Notes under the pieces: model-generated | The model's input: only the letters and a program-made list of their open reading frames with translations | Databases searched by the model: none | What the model was told of the DNA's origin: nothing | Shown: in pieces, positions 1 through 7,574 of the stretch | How the letters are laid out: the number at the start of each line of letters is the position of its first letter | How positions within the stretch are numbered: the stretch's first letter is position 1 | Assembly: GCA_904502225.1 (NCBI GenBank) | Contig: CAJGDO010000004.1 | Location: 1 to 64,000, forward strand | Direction of reading: 5' to 3' | DNA from: an uncultured Clostridia bacterium | Lineage (GTDB): Bacteria; Bacillota; Clostridia; Christensenellales; Borkfalkiaceae | DNA length: 64,000 nucleotides | Program-made: the position numbers and the translations under genes

Positions 1-1254
1 AAGATGAAAATGCAACGTGGTGAACTGATTGGGTTTCAAGGTTGTTTGGGTTATGATTACGACAAGGAAACAAAAACTATCCACATAAACCAAGAAGAAG
101 CGAAAATCGTTAAATACATTTTCAAACGTTATATTGAAGGTGCAGGAGGACATATTATCGCTAAGGAGCTTCGCCAAATGGGGCATAAAAGCAAACGCGG
201 CTTACTGTCATGGCCAGAGTCAACAATTACAGGAATTATTTCTAACGAAAAGTATAAAGGTGATATTTTAATGGGGAAAACCTTTACAGTTGACCCCATA
301 TCCAAAAGGCGATTAGAAAATATGGGTGAGTCGGATAAATTTTATTTATCGGAACATCATGAACCGATAATTTCAGTGGAGGATTGGGAAATGGCGCAGG
401 AAATATTAAAGCGTCGTTCAAGACCCAGACTTGCGCCTGACGGAGCAAAGAGAGAACCGTTTACAAGGAAATATTCATTTAGTTGTATGATTAAGTGTGG
501 GTTTTGCGGTGAAACGCTTTCAAGAAGAAGTTGGCATAGTGGAACGCCTCATCAAAAATCAGTATGGCAATGCGTAACGGCAACAAAAGGTGGCAGAAAA
601 TTTTGTCCTGATAGTAAAGGTGTAGATGAAAAGTTGATTGAAAGAGCATTTGTTGAATCATATCAAAGATTGATGCAAGACAATGAATCAATTCTTAATG
701 ACTTTTTGGCAAAGGTTACTGCCGAACTTTCTGACGATAGTGTTGTTAAGGAAATAGAAAAAGTTAATCGAGAAATTAGAGACGTTTTAGCACGCAAAGA
801 TAAACTTTTAGATTTGCGATTAGATGAATCTATCACAAAGGACGAATATGAGTTGAAAAACTTGGAATTATGTGCTAAAATAGAAGAGTTAAAACTCCAA
901 CTTGAAGAACTGCAACAAGCCGATACGTCGAGAAAGAGTATCGAAAAGCGTATTGCTGAATTCAAAAAAGTGCTTTTAGAGAATAAAGGCTTAACTAAAT
1001 TTGACAGAGCCGTTTTTGAAAGTATTGTAGAAAAGGTTATTGTTGGTGGTTTTGACGAAAACGGTGCAAAAGATCCTCAAAAAATCTCATTTGTATATAA
1101 AACTGGTTTTAAGGACGACCTAAACGGACGCAAATTTAGAAGTCCGAGAAAGGTTAGAGTTGATAAAAAAACGGGAATAAAGGGGATATCGTCTTCTTCT
1201 AAGAGTAGCGAGTTTGAGAAATTGTGCTATTCTGACGAAGACAACACACGTTGA
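1..1254 (+). CDS. Large serine recombinase, C-terminal part (5' end outside window)
   Basis: The frame is open from the first base, so the gene starts upstream and the N-terminal catalytic resolvase domain is not in view. Counting from the Met at position 4, residues about 5-140 form a Recombinase DNA-binding domain. A zinc beta-ribbon follows with Cys165, Cys168, Cys190 and Cys201. A charged helical stretch at about 245-310 fits the coiled-coil insertion of large serine integrases. These enzymes insert and excise phages, integrative conjugative elements and Tn4451-type transposons. No cargo other than the next gene lies between it and cwlD, so it probably marks the right edge of an integrated element. 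Family is confident; element type is unknown. Confidence 0.9.
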   Translation, partial: KMKMQRGELIGFQGCLGYDYDKETKTIHINQEEAKIVKYIFKRYIEGAGGHIIAKELRQMGHKSKRGLLSWPESTITGIISNEKYKGDILMGKTFTVDPISKRRLENMGESDKFYLSEHHEPIISVEDWEMAQEILKRRSRPRLAPDGAKREPFTRKYSFSCMIKCGFCGETLSRRSWHSGTPHQKSVWQCVTATKGGRKFCPDSKGVDEKLIERAFVESYQRLMQDNESILNDFLAKVTAELSDDSVVKEIEKVNREIRDVLARKDKLLDLRLDESITKDEYELKNLELCAKIEELKLQLEELQQADTSRKSIEKRIAEFKKVLLENKGLTKFDRAVFESIVEKVIVGGFDENGAKDPQKISFVYKTGFKDDLNGRKFRSPRKVRVDKKTGIKGISSSSKSSEFEKLCYSDEDNTR

Positions 1255-1296
1255 AACTTTAGTATGCCTTAATAAAATAAAGCATTAGGAGTATTT

Positions 1297-2010
1297 ATGA
1301 AAATATTATCCATCGGCAACAGTTTTTCTCACGATGCTCATCGATATTTGCATAGTTTAGCAAAAAAAGAAGGTCAAGACTTTAAGACCGTAAATTTATA
1401 CATAAGCGGTTGCTCTTTAGAAAGGCATTACAACAATTTAGTGGGTGACAAAGCAGATTATGACTTTGAGTTAAACGGTGAAAAAATAGAAAAATCAACC
1501 ATTAAGCAAGCACTTGAAAGCGATGCTTGGGATATTATAACATTGCAACAAGCAAGTCGATTTAGTTTTCAATATAAATCATATTTGCCTTATATAGAAG
1601 AACTTGTAAAAGTGATTAGGCAAACTCGCCCTAACGCCAAAATTTTTATTCATCAAACTTGGGCGTATGAAGATGGCAGTGAAAAGTTAAAAAGTTTGAA
1701 ATTTAAAACTTCTAAAAAGATGTTCAAAAAGATTTCAAGATGCTATAATAAGATTGCTAAAAAGATAAAAGCAGACGGCATAATACCTTGTGGAGAGGCA
1801 ATGCAAAAGGCTTTAGAACTTGGGCTTAAAAAGGTGCATAGAGATACTTACCACGCATCTTTAGGTGCTGGCAGATATTTGTTGGCACTTTGCTGGTTTA
1901 AGGCATTAACCGAGCAAGATATTTCATTAAACGCCTTTAATGACCTTGATGAACCGATAACTGAAAATGAAAGAGAAATTATAATCAAAGCAGTTAATTC
2001 TGTTTTTTAA
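1297..2010 (+). CDS. DUF4886 domain protein (SGNH-hydrolase-like fold)
   Basis: A 237-residue protein that starts with the pattern KILSIGNSFSHDAHRYL, typical of DUF4886 proteins, which resemble SGNH/GDSL esterases. The GNSFS block would hold the nucleophilic serine. A late HASLGAGRYL block around residue 188 could supply the C-terminal histidine. There is no signal peptide, so it is probably cytoplasmic. The start is supported by the SD-like TTAGGAG just upstream. It lies 42 nt after the serine recombinase on the same strand and may be cargo of the same element. The substrate is unknown; esterase activity is a family-based guess. Confidence 0.75.
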   Translation: MKILSIGNSFSHDAHRYLHSLAKKEGQDFKTVNLYISGCSLERHYNNLVGDKADYDFELNGEKIEKSTIKQALESDAWDIITLQQASRFSFQYKSYLPYIEELVKVIRQTRPNAKIFIHQTWAYEDGSEKLKSLKFKTSKKMFKKISRCYNKIAKKIKADGIIPCGEAMQKALELGLKKVHRDTYHASLGAGRYLLALCWFKALTEQDISLNAFNDLDEPITENEREIIIKAVNSVF

Positions 2011-2084
2011 TAATTGCATAAATGTTGATTTTCGTCAGTATATTTATAATGATAGTTATCAACATTATGTATAAAATAATGCTT

Positions 2085-2132
2085 AAAAATGTTGATAAAC
2101 TCATAAAAAATATGATGTTATCAACATTTTTT
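2085..2132 (+). terminator. AT-rich perfect inverted repeat upstream of cwlD, possible terminator
   Basis: Arms of 14 bp (2085-2098 and 2118-2131) are perfectly complementary around a 19-nt loop, and the right arm ends in a T-run. It could terminate the DUF4886 transcript or be an operator for cwlD. The arms contain TTATCAACA, which also occurs at 2056-2064. Confidence 0.5.
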
Positions 2133-2139
2133 GGTGTTT

Positions 2140-2856
2140 ATGCTTGTAATTAAAAAATCCAACTTAATAATATCCTTTGTGCTAATTTTAACAATTTTAA
2201 CCTTTGTTTTATGTTTTGGTGCAATAAGTAGCAACCCTGTTGGCAGTGGCTATGCAACAAAAATTAAAGTGGTTTTAGATGCTGGCCACGGTGGTGTTGA
2301 TGGCGGTGTTGTTGGGGTTAGAACGGGCGTTAAAGAAAGCGAGTTAAACCTTAAAGTTGTTAAAAAGATTGAAAAATATTTGCTTGATGCAGGTTTTGTG
2401 GTGGTTTTAACACGAAGCAGTGAAGCAGGACTTTATGGCGTTGCGAACAGCAGTTTGAAACGCAAAGATATGGAGCAAAGAAAAAGCATTATAAATAAAA
2501 CCAAACCAAATTTAGTTTTAAGTGTGCATATGAACCAATACTCGTTATCAACAAGGCGTGGGGCACAAGTATTTTATAATTCTAATAACGATAAAAGCAA
2601 ATTGCTTGCCGATAGTGTGCAAGACGCTTTTAACAATATGCAAGAAGCAGTTAGGCACTGTTCGGCGTTATCGGGCGATTATTACATAATAAAATGCACC
2701 GAATATCCGTCAATTATCGCCGAGTGTGGCTTTTTATCAAGCCCAGAGGACGAGGCACTTTTAATAACCGACCAATACCAAGAAAGCCTTGCTTACACCA
2801 TTTTTAAGGGTATATCAGCATACCTTGCACAAACTACTTTTATTTATCAAAATTGA
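2140..2856 (+). CDS. cwlD: N-acetylmuramoyl-L-alanine amidase CwlD (spore cortex)
   Basis: An Amidase_3 family zinc enzyme. With SwsB/PdaA it makes muramic-delta-lactam in the spore cortex, which is needed for germination. A single N-terminal membrane segment or signal (residues about 9-30) is followed by the catalytic domain. That domain has the first zinc ligand in VVLDAGHGG (His50), a second at Glu66 in VKESELN, a third in LSVHMN, and the catalytic Glu in IIAECGFLS. Its length of about 238 residues fits CwlD rather than multidomain autolysins. ATG 2140 is preferred; in-frame TTG 2131 and GTG 2134 lie inside the inverted repeat. No clear SD is visible. A strong terminator follows at 2873. 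Confidence 0.88.
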   Translation: MLVIKKSNLIISFVLILTILTFVLCFGAISSNPVGSGYATKIKVVLDAGHGGVDGGVVGVRTGVKESELNLKVVKKIEKYLLDAGFVVVLTRSSEAGLYGVANSSLKRKDMEQRKSIINKTKPNLVLSVHMNQYSLSTRRGAQVFYNSNNDKSKLLADSVQDAFNNMQEAVRHCSALSGDYYIIKCTEYPSIIAECGFLSSPEDEALLITDQYQESLAYTIFKGISAYLAQTTFIYQN

Positions 2857-2873
2857 ATAAGAATAAAAAGTAT

Positions 2874-2902
2874 AGCCCGATAATAAAAAATCGGGCTTTT
2901 TT
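2874..2902 (+). terminator. Rho-independent terminator after cwlD
   Basis: The hairpin AGCCCGA / TCGGGCT with an AT loop is followed by TTTTTATTG and a further T-run. It ends the cwlD transcript. An identical hairpin lies at 7082-7110. Confidence 0.9.
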
Positions 2903-2903
2903 A

Positions 2904-2932
2904 TTGTTTTTTTAATTAAAGTATTGTATAAT
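2904..2932 (+). promoter_or_regulatory. Promoter of the TIR/RyR cassette
   Basis: The -35 TTGTTT (2904-2909) and -10 TATAAT (2927-2932) are separated by 17 bp. The cassette's first start codon is 37 nt downstream. The same hexamers and spacing occur at 7112-7140 in front of mrnC, so the cassette uses a copy of the housekeeping promoter. Confidence 0.75.
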
Positions 2933-2969
2933 TTAACCATAAACAATAAAAGATAGTTGAGGTTTTTTT

Positions 2970-4097
2970 ATGGAACTTATATCACATAATAAATTTGACC
3001 TATCTAAGCATTGTGGGCATATTGTATTATTGTATGTGGATACAATCGATAGCAAGGTTGCTAAAATAAAAGATGCATTAGAGATGGCAGGGTTTGTATA
3101 TTATAGTTATCCCGTTTCAAATACAGGAAAAAATATATCGTATAATGCAAATGAAATTTTTGACAATTGTTCTTGTTTAATAAGTGTTTTTTCAGAAGAG
3201 TTTTTTAAAGAAGAAAACGAGTTTGTTAAAAATCAATTTTTCTATCATATAGGCTACGTGAGTGGATTAAATAAAAATTCTGTTTTACCATTTTGTTTGG
3301 AAAAATCTCAAAATATAACATTAGAAAGAACTCCACTTCAAAAATTAGACTTTATAACAAGTATTGAAAGTTTATTTGATGCATTAAATTCAAGATTTTC
3401 AAATAAATTGCTTAGGTATAATTATTATAGCAATTATATGGTCAACAAGTATGCTACTTCTAGAATTTTTTATAGGTGTTTACACTTAAAATTCAAGATT
3501 TATGATACAGCATTTCAAAATGCTAAGATTTATTACGAAGATTTTTTTTCAAGAGCAATTTCTGACAATGCGTTTGATGAGTTTTTGTCTGAAAATCTAA
3601 TTTGCGGGTGCAAAATTGTTAGTTTTGGTAATGATAACCATTTAACACCGCAAATGATACCTTACAAAGATGAAGTTTATGCAAGAATTGATGACTATCC
3701 ACAAATAATTTCTGGAAAAAAAACATATACTCTACTTTCAAAGGAAAATCAAGAAAAAACAGGTGTAAGAGCAGAGTTAACTATGGATATTTTAATGCCT
3801 ATCCACAAGTTATTAGGTTCATATTTTAAGTGCTATATTACTAGCAAGCAAGAAAAGTGCCCTGTATTTTTACTTTTGTCCTTATTTGAAGGTGATTTTA
3901 TCGATGCTCAGCCAGAGTTTAGAGATAATATTTTAGAAGACGCTGTTTATTGGCAAAATATTTATTCAAAAGAAACGTTTGTTGATGAAGAAAATAGTCG
4001 ATTTTATTTCAGCATAGGATTAAAAAGTCCCAACAATATAACCGTTGACGAGTCTCTTAAGGTAGGCGACTCACTAGATTACATGTTTCCACAATAA
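2970..4097 (+). CDS. Pseudo-TIR protein with C-terminal domain shared with the next gene
   Basis: No named family is recognised with certainty. Residues 17-125 read as a TIR-like alpha/beta fold: a strand at HIVLLYV, a helix, a strand at VYYSYPV, then FVKNQFFYHIGYVSG, which aligns with WVNYEMGYLRG of the downstream TIR protein. The catalytic TIR glutamate is replaced by Gln89 or His93 depending on alignment, and the FISHS motif is missing, so NADase activity is unlikely. Residues about 195-350 form a domain shared with the next gene, marked by MPIHKLLGSYFK (276-287) against LPVHKLYGTEFK. There is no signal peptide or membrane segment. It is the first gene of a three-gene operon and is probably a regulatory or sensing partner of the active TIR protein (inference). 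Confidence 0.7.
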   Translation: MELISHNKFDLSKHCGHIVLLYVDTIDSKVAKIKDALEMAGFVYYSYPVSNTGKNISYNANEIFDNCSCLISVFSEEFFKEENEFVKNQFFYHIGYVSGLNKNSVLPFCLEKSQNITLERTPLQKLDFITSIESLFDALNSRFSNKLLRYNYYSNYMVNKYATSRIFYRCLHLKFKIYDTAFQNAKIYYEDFFSRAISDNAFDEFLSENLICGCKIVSFGNDNHLTPQMIPYKDEVYARIDDYPQIISGKKTYTLLSKENQEKTGVRAELTMDILMPIHKLLGSYFKCYITSKQEKCPVFLLLSLFEGDFIDAQPEFRDNILEDAVYWQNIYSKETFVDEENSRFYFSIGLKSPNNITVDESLKVGDSLDYMFPQ

Positions 4098-4115
4098 GAA
4101 AAAGGAATTAAAAAT

Positions 4116-5261
4116 ATGTTGAATTTACAAGAGAAAATATTAGGTGATTTTGATTTCTATACACGTTTGCCAAATGAAGAAGAGAAAAAGTTTTATGGCA
4201 TTTTTATTTCACACTCAAATTTTGACCAAAATGAAAAAGACTTGTTGCAATTTGTTCAAACTGCAATGGTTGAGAAAGGGCTATATGTTTTGTGTGATAA
4301 AGACTTTATAAGGGGTGGAGACGATTATCAAATTAGGATTGAAAATGCTTTGGATTGTTATGCTGCGGTAGTTATCCTAACAAAAAATTCCATAATGTCT
4401 GATTGGGTTAACTATGAAATGGGCTATTTAAGAGGAAAAGGTAAAACCATTTATGTTTGGGATAAGGACAACTTGTTTTCAAAAGAAAATAGGGATAAAA
4501 ATCCTTCATTAAACCTTCTTTATTATACTCATTATAAAAAATACGGAAACATTTACAACGATATAAATATCATTTTAGAAGAAATTTCTAAACATTCACA
4601 GTATTCACAAATGTTCAGTAATGAATCGGCTTTTTTAACGAGAGAAGAGTTTGGGCAAAGACTCAATGATAACGTAGTTTCAGTTATAGCAACATTAGCA
4701 AGTCCAATTTTTGATAAGCATTATAATTTATTTAAGGATTGCAAATTCGGTTTGTTAACTATGAATTTTGGAATGTTTTATAGTGACCATGGAGATGGTT
4801 GTCAATGTTATAGTAAAAGAAATAACCCAATTGAAAACAAAACTTGTCCTATAAGCAATAGTGAGTGTGCTTTGGTGCAAAAAACCGAAGTGACTGCTAA
4901 AAATAAAGAATGCGTTTTATTAAATAGTTTAATTTATAGTGGCGTATTAAAAAAGGGTGGAACACTTGATAGGCTTGGAAATGTGATTGAATGTGGTGGG
5001 ATAGAGTATAATCTTCCTGTACATAAATTGTATGGCACGGAATTTAAGTTTATAATAGACGTTCCTAATGATGACTATTTTGTTAGAATGCTAAACATAC
5101 TAAACGAAGTAGGCATGAACGCAACAAAATCTATTTCGAACATTGAAAATAGAATTTATTTATCTTTGCCTGAACGTAGAGGTCAAGGGTTATATAGATT
5201 ACAACACGAGTTTTCAAATAACTTTATTTGTCCGTATGCAATAAGAAGTAAATTTAGATAA
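4116..5261 (+). CDS. TIR domain protein (putative NAD-consuming signalling enzyme)
   Basis: Residues 27-135 are a canonical TIR domain: FISHS at 30-34, a central ENALDCYAAVVIL helix-strand, and SDWVNYEMGYLRGKGKT holding the expected catalytic Glu101. Bacterial TIR domains cleave NAD+ or make cyclic ADP-ribose signals in anti-phage systems such as Thoeris. The C-terminal half (about 170-381) has a Cys cluster (CQC...C...C, residues about 228-270) that could bind metal. It then has LPVHKLYGTEFK (300-311), shared with the preceding protein. The gene is 18 nt after the first gene and 10 nt before the membrane gene, with an AAAAGGA SD. TIR assignment is firm; the product and trigger are unknown. 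Confidence 0.85.
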   Translation: MLNLQEKILGDFDFYTRLPNEEEKKFYGIFISHSNFDQNEKDLLQFVQTAMVEKGLYVLCDKDFIRGGDDYQIRIENALDCYAAVVILTKNSIMSDWVNYEMGYLRGKGKTIYVWDKDNLFSKENRDKNPSLNLLYYTHYKKYGNIYNDINIILEEISKHSQYSQMFSNESAFLTREEFGQRLNDNVVSVIATLASPIFDKHYNLFKDCKFGLLTMNFGMFYSDHGDGCQCYSKRNNPIENKTCPISNSECALVQKTEVTAKNKECVLLNSLIYSGVLKKGGTLDRLGNVIECGGIEYNLPVHKLYGTEFKFIIDVPNDDYFVRMLNILNEVGMNATKSISNIENRIYLSLPERRGQGLYRLQHEFSNNFICPYAIRSKFR

Positions 5262-5271
5262 GAGGTGTATT

Positions 5272-7059
5272 ATGTGGGGAATTTGTCTTAACTTATCAAT
5301 ATCATTTGCATTAATAATATTGCTAGCAATAATTGTAATAAGTTTTACTAAAATTGCAAACAGGAAAAGATTTAATTTAAATTATCTATTTTTAGTAGGA
5401 TTTTTTACAGTTGGCTTTATACTTTTCTTACCAATTTTTAGTTTTAGTAAAGATGGTGATGGCTTGTCTATTTTTCAAAGCATAGTCTTATCTTGCATGA
5501 ATTCATTAAAACTATTCATTTCTGGGTGCGACTATGGTGACATATCTGAAATTATTAGTCATGCCCCACAAAACATAACCTTGGCTTATCAGGCTTGGTT
5601 TTTATTCTTGTATATTTTTACTCCTGTTTATACAATAGGCTTTATACTTTCTTTTTTTAAAAACGTTAAGGCAAGTATTCAATATTTGGCAAATTGGAAT
5701 AAGGACGTATACATATTTTCAGAATTAAATGAAAAGTCTTTTTATTTAGCAAAGGATATTAAAACTAATGATAAAAAAGCAGTGTTAGTTTTTGTTGGTT
5801 TTGATAAAAAAGAAGAAAAACAAAATCCATACTTGTTTGAATTGCAAGCAATGGGCACTATTTTGTTCTATAAAAATTTATTTTCAATTAATTTTTCAAA
5901 GCATAATCAAAATAGAAAAATAACGTTTTTTAACATAGATTATGATGAGGATAAAAACTTAAAAGACGGTTTGAAAATAATTCAAAAATATAGAGATAGA
6001 AATAACGTTAATCTTTATATTTTTTCAACAAAAATTGATAGTTCATTGCTTCTTGCCAGCACAAATAAAGGTAAAATAAATGTTAGAAGAATAAATGAAG
6101 TTCAGTCGTTAATTAGTAGTCATATTTACGAAAACGGAAATATTTTATTTGAAAATGCTATTAAAAACAATAATAATGACAAAGAAATTTCTGCATTGAT
6201 AATTGGACTTGGCAAATATGGGACTGAAATGCTTAAAACATTGTCTTGGTATTGTCAAATGGATGGATATAATCTGACTATTAATGCATTTGATAAAGAT
6301 GAAAAATCGCTAGACAAACTAAAAAGCATTGCACCGGAACTTTTTAGCGAAAAATTCAACGGTGCAAAAATTGATGGCGAAGCCGAATATAAAATTAATG
6401 TTTTTTCGGGCGTTAACGTAAATGAAAATACTTTTAATGATATTGTTGAGCAAATAAAAAGTGTTTCTTATGTGTTTGTATGTTTAGGTGATGATAATCT
6501 CAATGTTGAAACCGCAATAAGTTTAAGAAGTTTGTTTGAAAGAATAAATTCACGACCAACTATTCAAACTATCGTTAATAGTACGTTGCAAAAAAATTCA
6601 TTAAAAGACTTAAAAAATTATAGTGGACAATGTTACGATATCGATTATCTTGGCGACGTTGAATCTATATATTGCCAAAAAGTTATAATGAATTCTGAAC
6701 TAGAACAAAAGGCATTAAAGCAACATCTAAAATGGGGCGAAGAAGCAAAGTTTTGGGAATATGAGTATAATTATCGCTCGTCATTAGCAACAACTATGCA
6801 TCTTAAAGCAAAAAATTTATGTAATATTAAGGGGGCAGATAAAAAAACTGACCAATTAACCGAAGAAGAAAAGATTATAATAGAAAAACTTGAACATAGA
6901 AGGTGGAACGCATATATGCGAAGCGAAGGATATGTGTTTAGTGGTAGTTTAGATGAGAAAAGCAGAAATAATTTAGCAAAAACACACCATAATTTGGTTC
7001 CATATAATTTGTTAAGTAAAGAAGACAAGAAAAAGGATAGTGATATAGGAACTATATAG
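5272..7059 (+). CDS. Membrane protein with TrkA-N/RCK-like domains and C-terminal RyR domain
   Basis: Two N-terminal membrane helices (about 5-26 and 36-57) and a third at about 105-129 anchor a cytosolic part. This begins with an RCK-like segment (VYIFSELNEKSFYLAKDI, from residue 144) and continues with a second Rossmann domain carrying GLGKYG (312-317). Residues 540-595 match the RyR domain named after ryanodine receptors: LEHRRWNAYM..., then KTHHNLVPYNLLSKEDKKKDSD at the end. Prokaryotic RyR domains have been predicted by comparative genomics to sense nucleotide ligands in conflict systems. The likely role is a membrane effector opened or altered by a TIR-made signal (inference). No classic K+ selectivity filter (TVGYG) is visible. 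The start has an SD (AGAGGTG) 6 nt upstream. Confidence 0.75.
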   Translation: MWGICLNLSISFALIILLAIIVISFTKIANRKRFNLNYLFLVGFFTVGFILFLPIFSFSKDGDGLSIFQSIVLSCMNSLKLFISGCDYGDISEIISHAPQNITLAYQAWFLFLYIFTPVYTIGFILSFFKNVKASIQYLANWNKDVYIFSELNEKSFYLAKDIKTNDKKAVLVFVGFDKKEEKQNPYLFELQAMGTILFYKNLFSINFSKHNQNRKITFFNIDYDEDKNLKDGLKIIQKYRDRNNVNLYIFSTKIDSSLLLASTNKGKINVRRINEVQSLISSHIYENGNILFENAIKNNNNDKEISALIIGLGKYGTEMLKTLSWYCQMDGYNLTINAFDKDEKSLDKLKSIAPELFSEKFNGAKIDGEAEYKINVFSGVNVNENTFNDIVEQIKSVSYVFVCLGDDNLNVETAISLRSLFERINSRPTIQTIVNSTLQKNSLKDLKNYSGQCYDIDYLGDVESIYCQKVIMNSELEQKALKQHLKWGEEAKFWEYEYNYRSSLATTMHLKAKNLCNIKGADKKTDQLTEEEKIIIEKLEHRRWNAYMRSEGYVFSGSLDEKSRNNLAKTHHNLVPYNLLSKEDKKKDSDIGTI

Positions 7060-7081
7060 AAAGTTTATAAATAAAATGTGT

Positions 7082-7110
7082 AGCCCGATAATAAAAAATC
7101 GGGCTTTTTT
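7082..7110 (+). terminator. Rho-independent terminator after the RyR gene
   Basis: The same AGCCCGA / TCGGGCT hairpin and T-run as at 2874-2902 closes the cassette transcript. Confidence 0.9.
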
Positions 7111-7111
7111 A

Positions 7112-7140
7112 TTGTTTTTTTGTTAAAAATATTGTATAAT
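7112..7140 (+). promoter_or_regulatory. Promoter of the mrnC-rlmB-sigH operon
   Basis: The -35 TTGTTT (7112-7117), a 17-bp spacer and -10 TATAAT (7135-7140). It lies 30 nt upstream of the first mrnC start candidates. Confidence 0.75.
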
Positions 7141-7169
7141 GATTATAAATATATCGTGGAGAAGTGTTA

Positions 7170-7574
7170 GTGTTTAAGTTAGGCGAAATAATGGATAATA
7201 ATAAGGCTAAAAACCTTAACCCAATTGTTCTAGCATTTGTGGGGGATGCCGTTTATTCTTTATTCGTTAGGGAAAGGTTGACCTTTTTATCCGACTGTAA
7301 AACAGGCGAACTTAATATTAAAGCAACTTCCGAAGTAAATGCAAGTGCCCAAGCAGAATTTGTTAAGGAAATTTTAGAAATCTTAACCGAAGAAGAATTG
7401 GCAGTTTTTAAAAGAGCAAGAAATGCAAAAAAGACAACCAAGGCAAAGCACGCATCAGTTGCAGAATATAATATGGCAACAGGTTTTGAGGCAATTTTGG
7501 GATATTTATACTTAACGGGGCAAAACGATAGATTAAATTTTATACTTAATAAAGGAATAGAAAATGAAAATTGA
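7170..7574 (+). CDS. mrnC: Mini-ribonuclease III
   Basis: MrnC is a dimeric RNase III catalytic domain without a dsRNA-binding domain. It matures the ends of 23S rRNA in Bacillota. The signature LAFVGDAVYSLFVRERL near the N-terminus carries the catalytic Asp, and the later EYNMATGFEAILGYLYL carries the second acidic cluster. The length of about 130 residues is typical. GTG 7170 has an SD (GGAGA) 7 nt upstream. GTG 7164 is too close to that SD, and ATG 7191 would match the usual N-terminus slightly better. It overlaps rlmB by 11 nt, so translation is probably coupled. Confidence 0.88.
   Translation: MFKLGEIMDNNKAKNLNPIVLAFVGDAVYSLFVRERLTFLSDCKTGELNIKATSEVNASAQAEFVKEILEILTEEELAVFKRARNAKKTTKAKHASVAEYNMATGFEAILGYLYLTGQNDRLNFILNKGIENEN

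Larger units (their letters stand above)
2873..2932. repeat. 60-bp direct repeat, left copy (terminator plus promoter)
   Basis: This matches 7081-7140. The first 41 bases are identical and the remaining 19 differ at four positions. Both copies contain a GC-rich hairpin with a T-run followed by a promoter with identical -35 and -10 hexamers. The two copies exactly bracket the TIR/RyR cassette. Confidence 0.95.
7081..7140. repeat. 60-bp direct repeat, right copy (terminator plus promoter)
   Basis: This is the partner of 2873-2932. It lies 21 nt after the RyR gene stop and before mrnC. Recombination between the copies would delete the cassette precisely and leave cwlD - terminator - promoter - mrnC. 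Confidence 0.95.

Noticed and set aside
2023..2132. Possible replication origin from the TTATCAACA cluster
   Set aside because: No dnaA, dnaN or other origin genes are nearby and the sites are one base off the DnaA box. Kept only as a low-level finding about the repeat.
5272..7059. Ordinary TrkA/Kch potassium channel or uptake gene
   Set aside because: There is no TVGYG-type selectivity filter and no TrkH-like partner. The C-terminal RyR domain and TIR neighbours argue for a signalling or defence effector instead.
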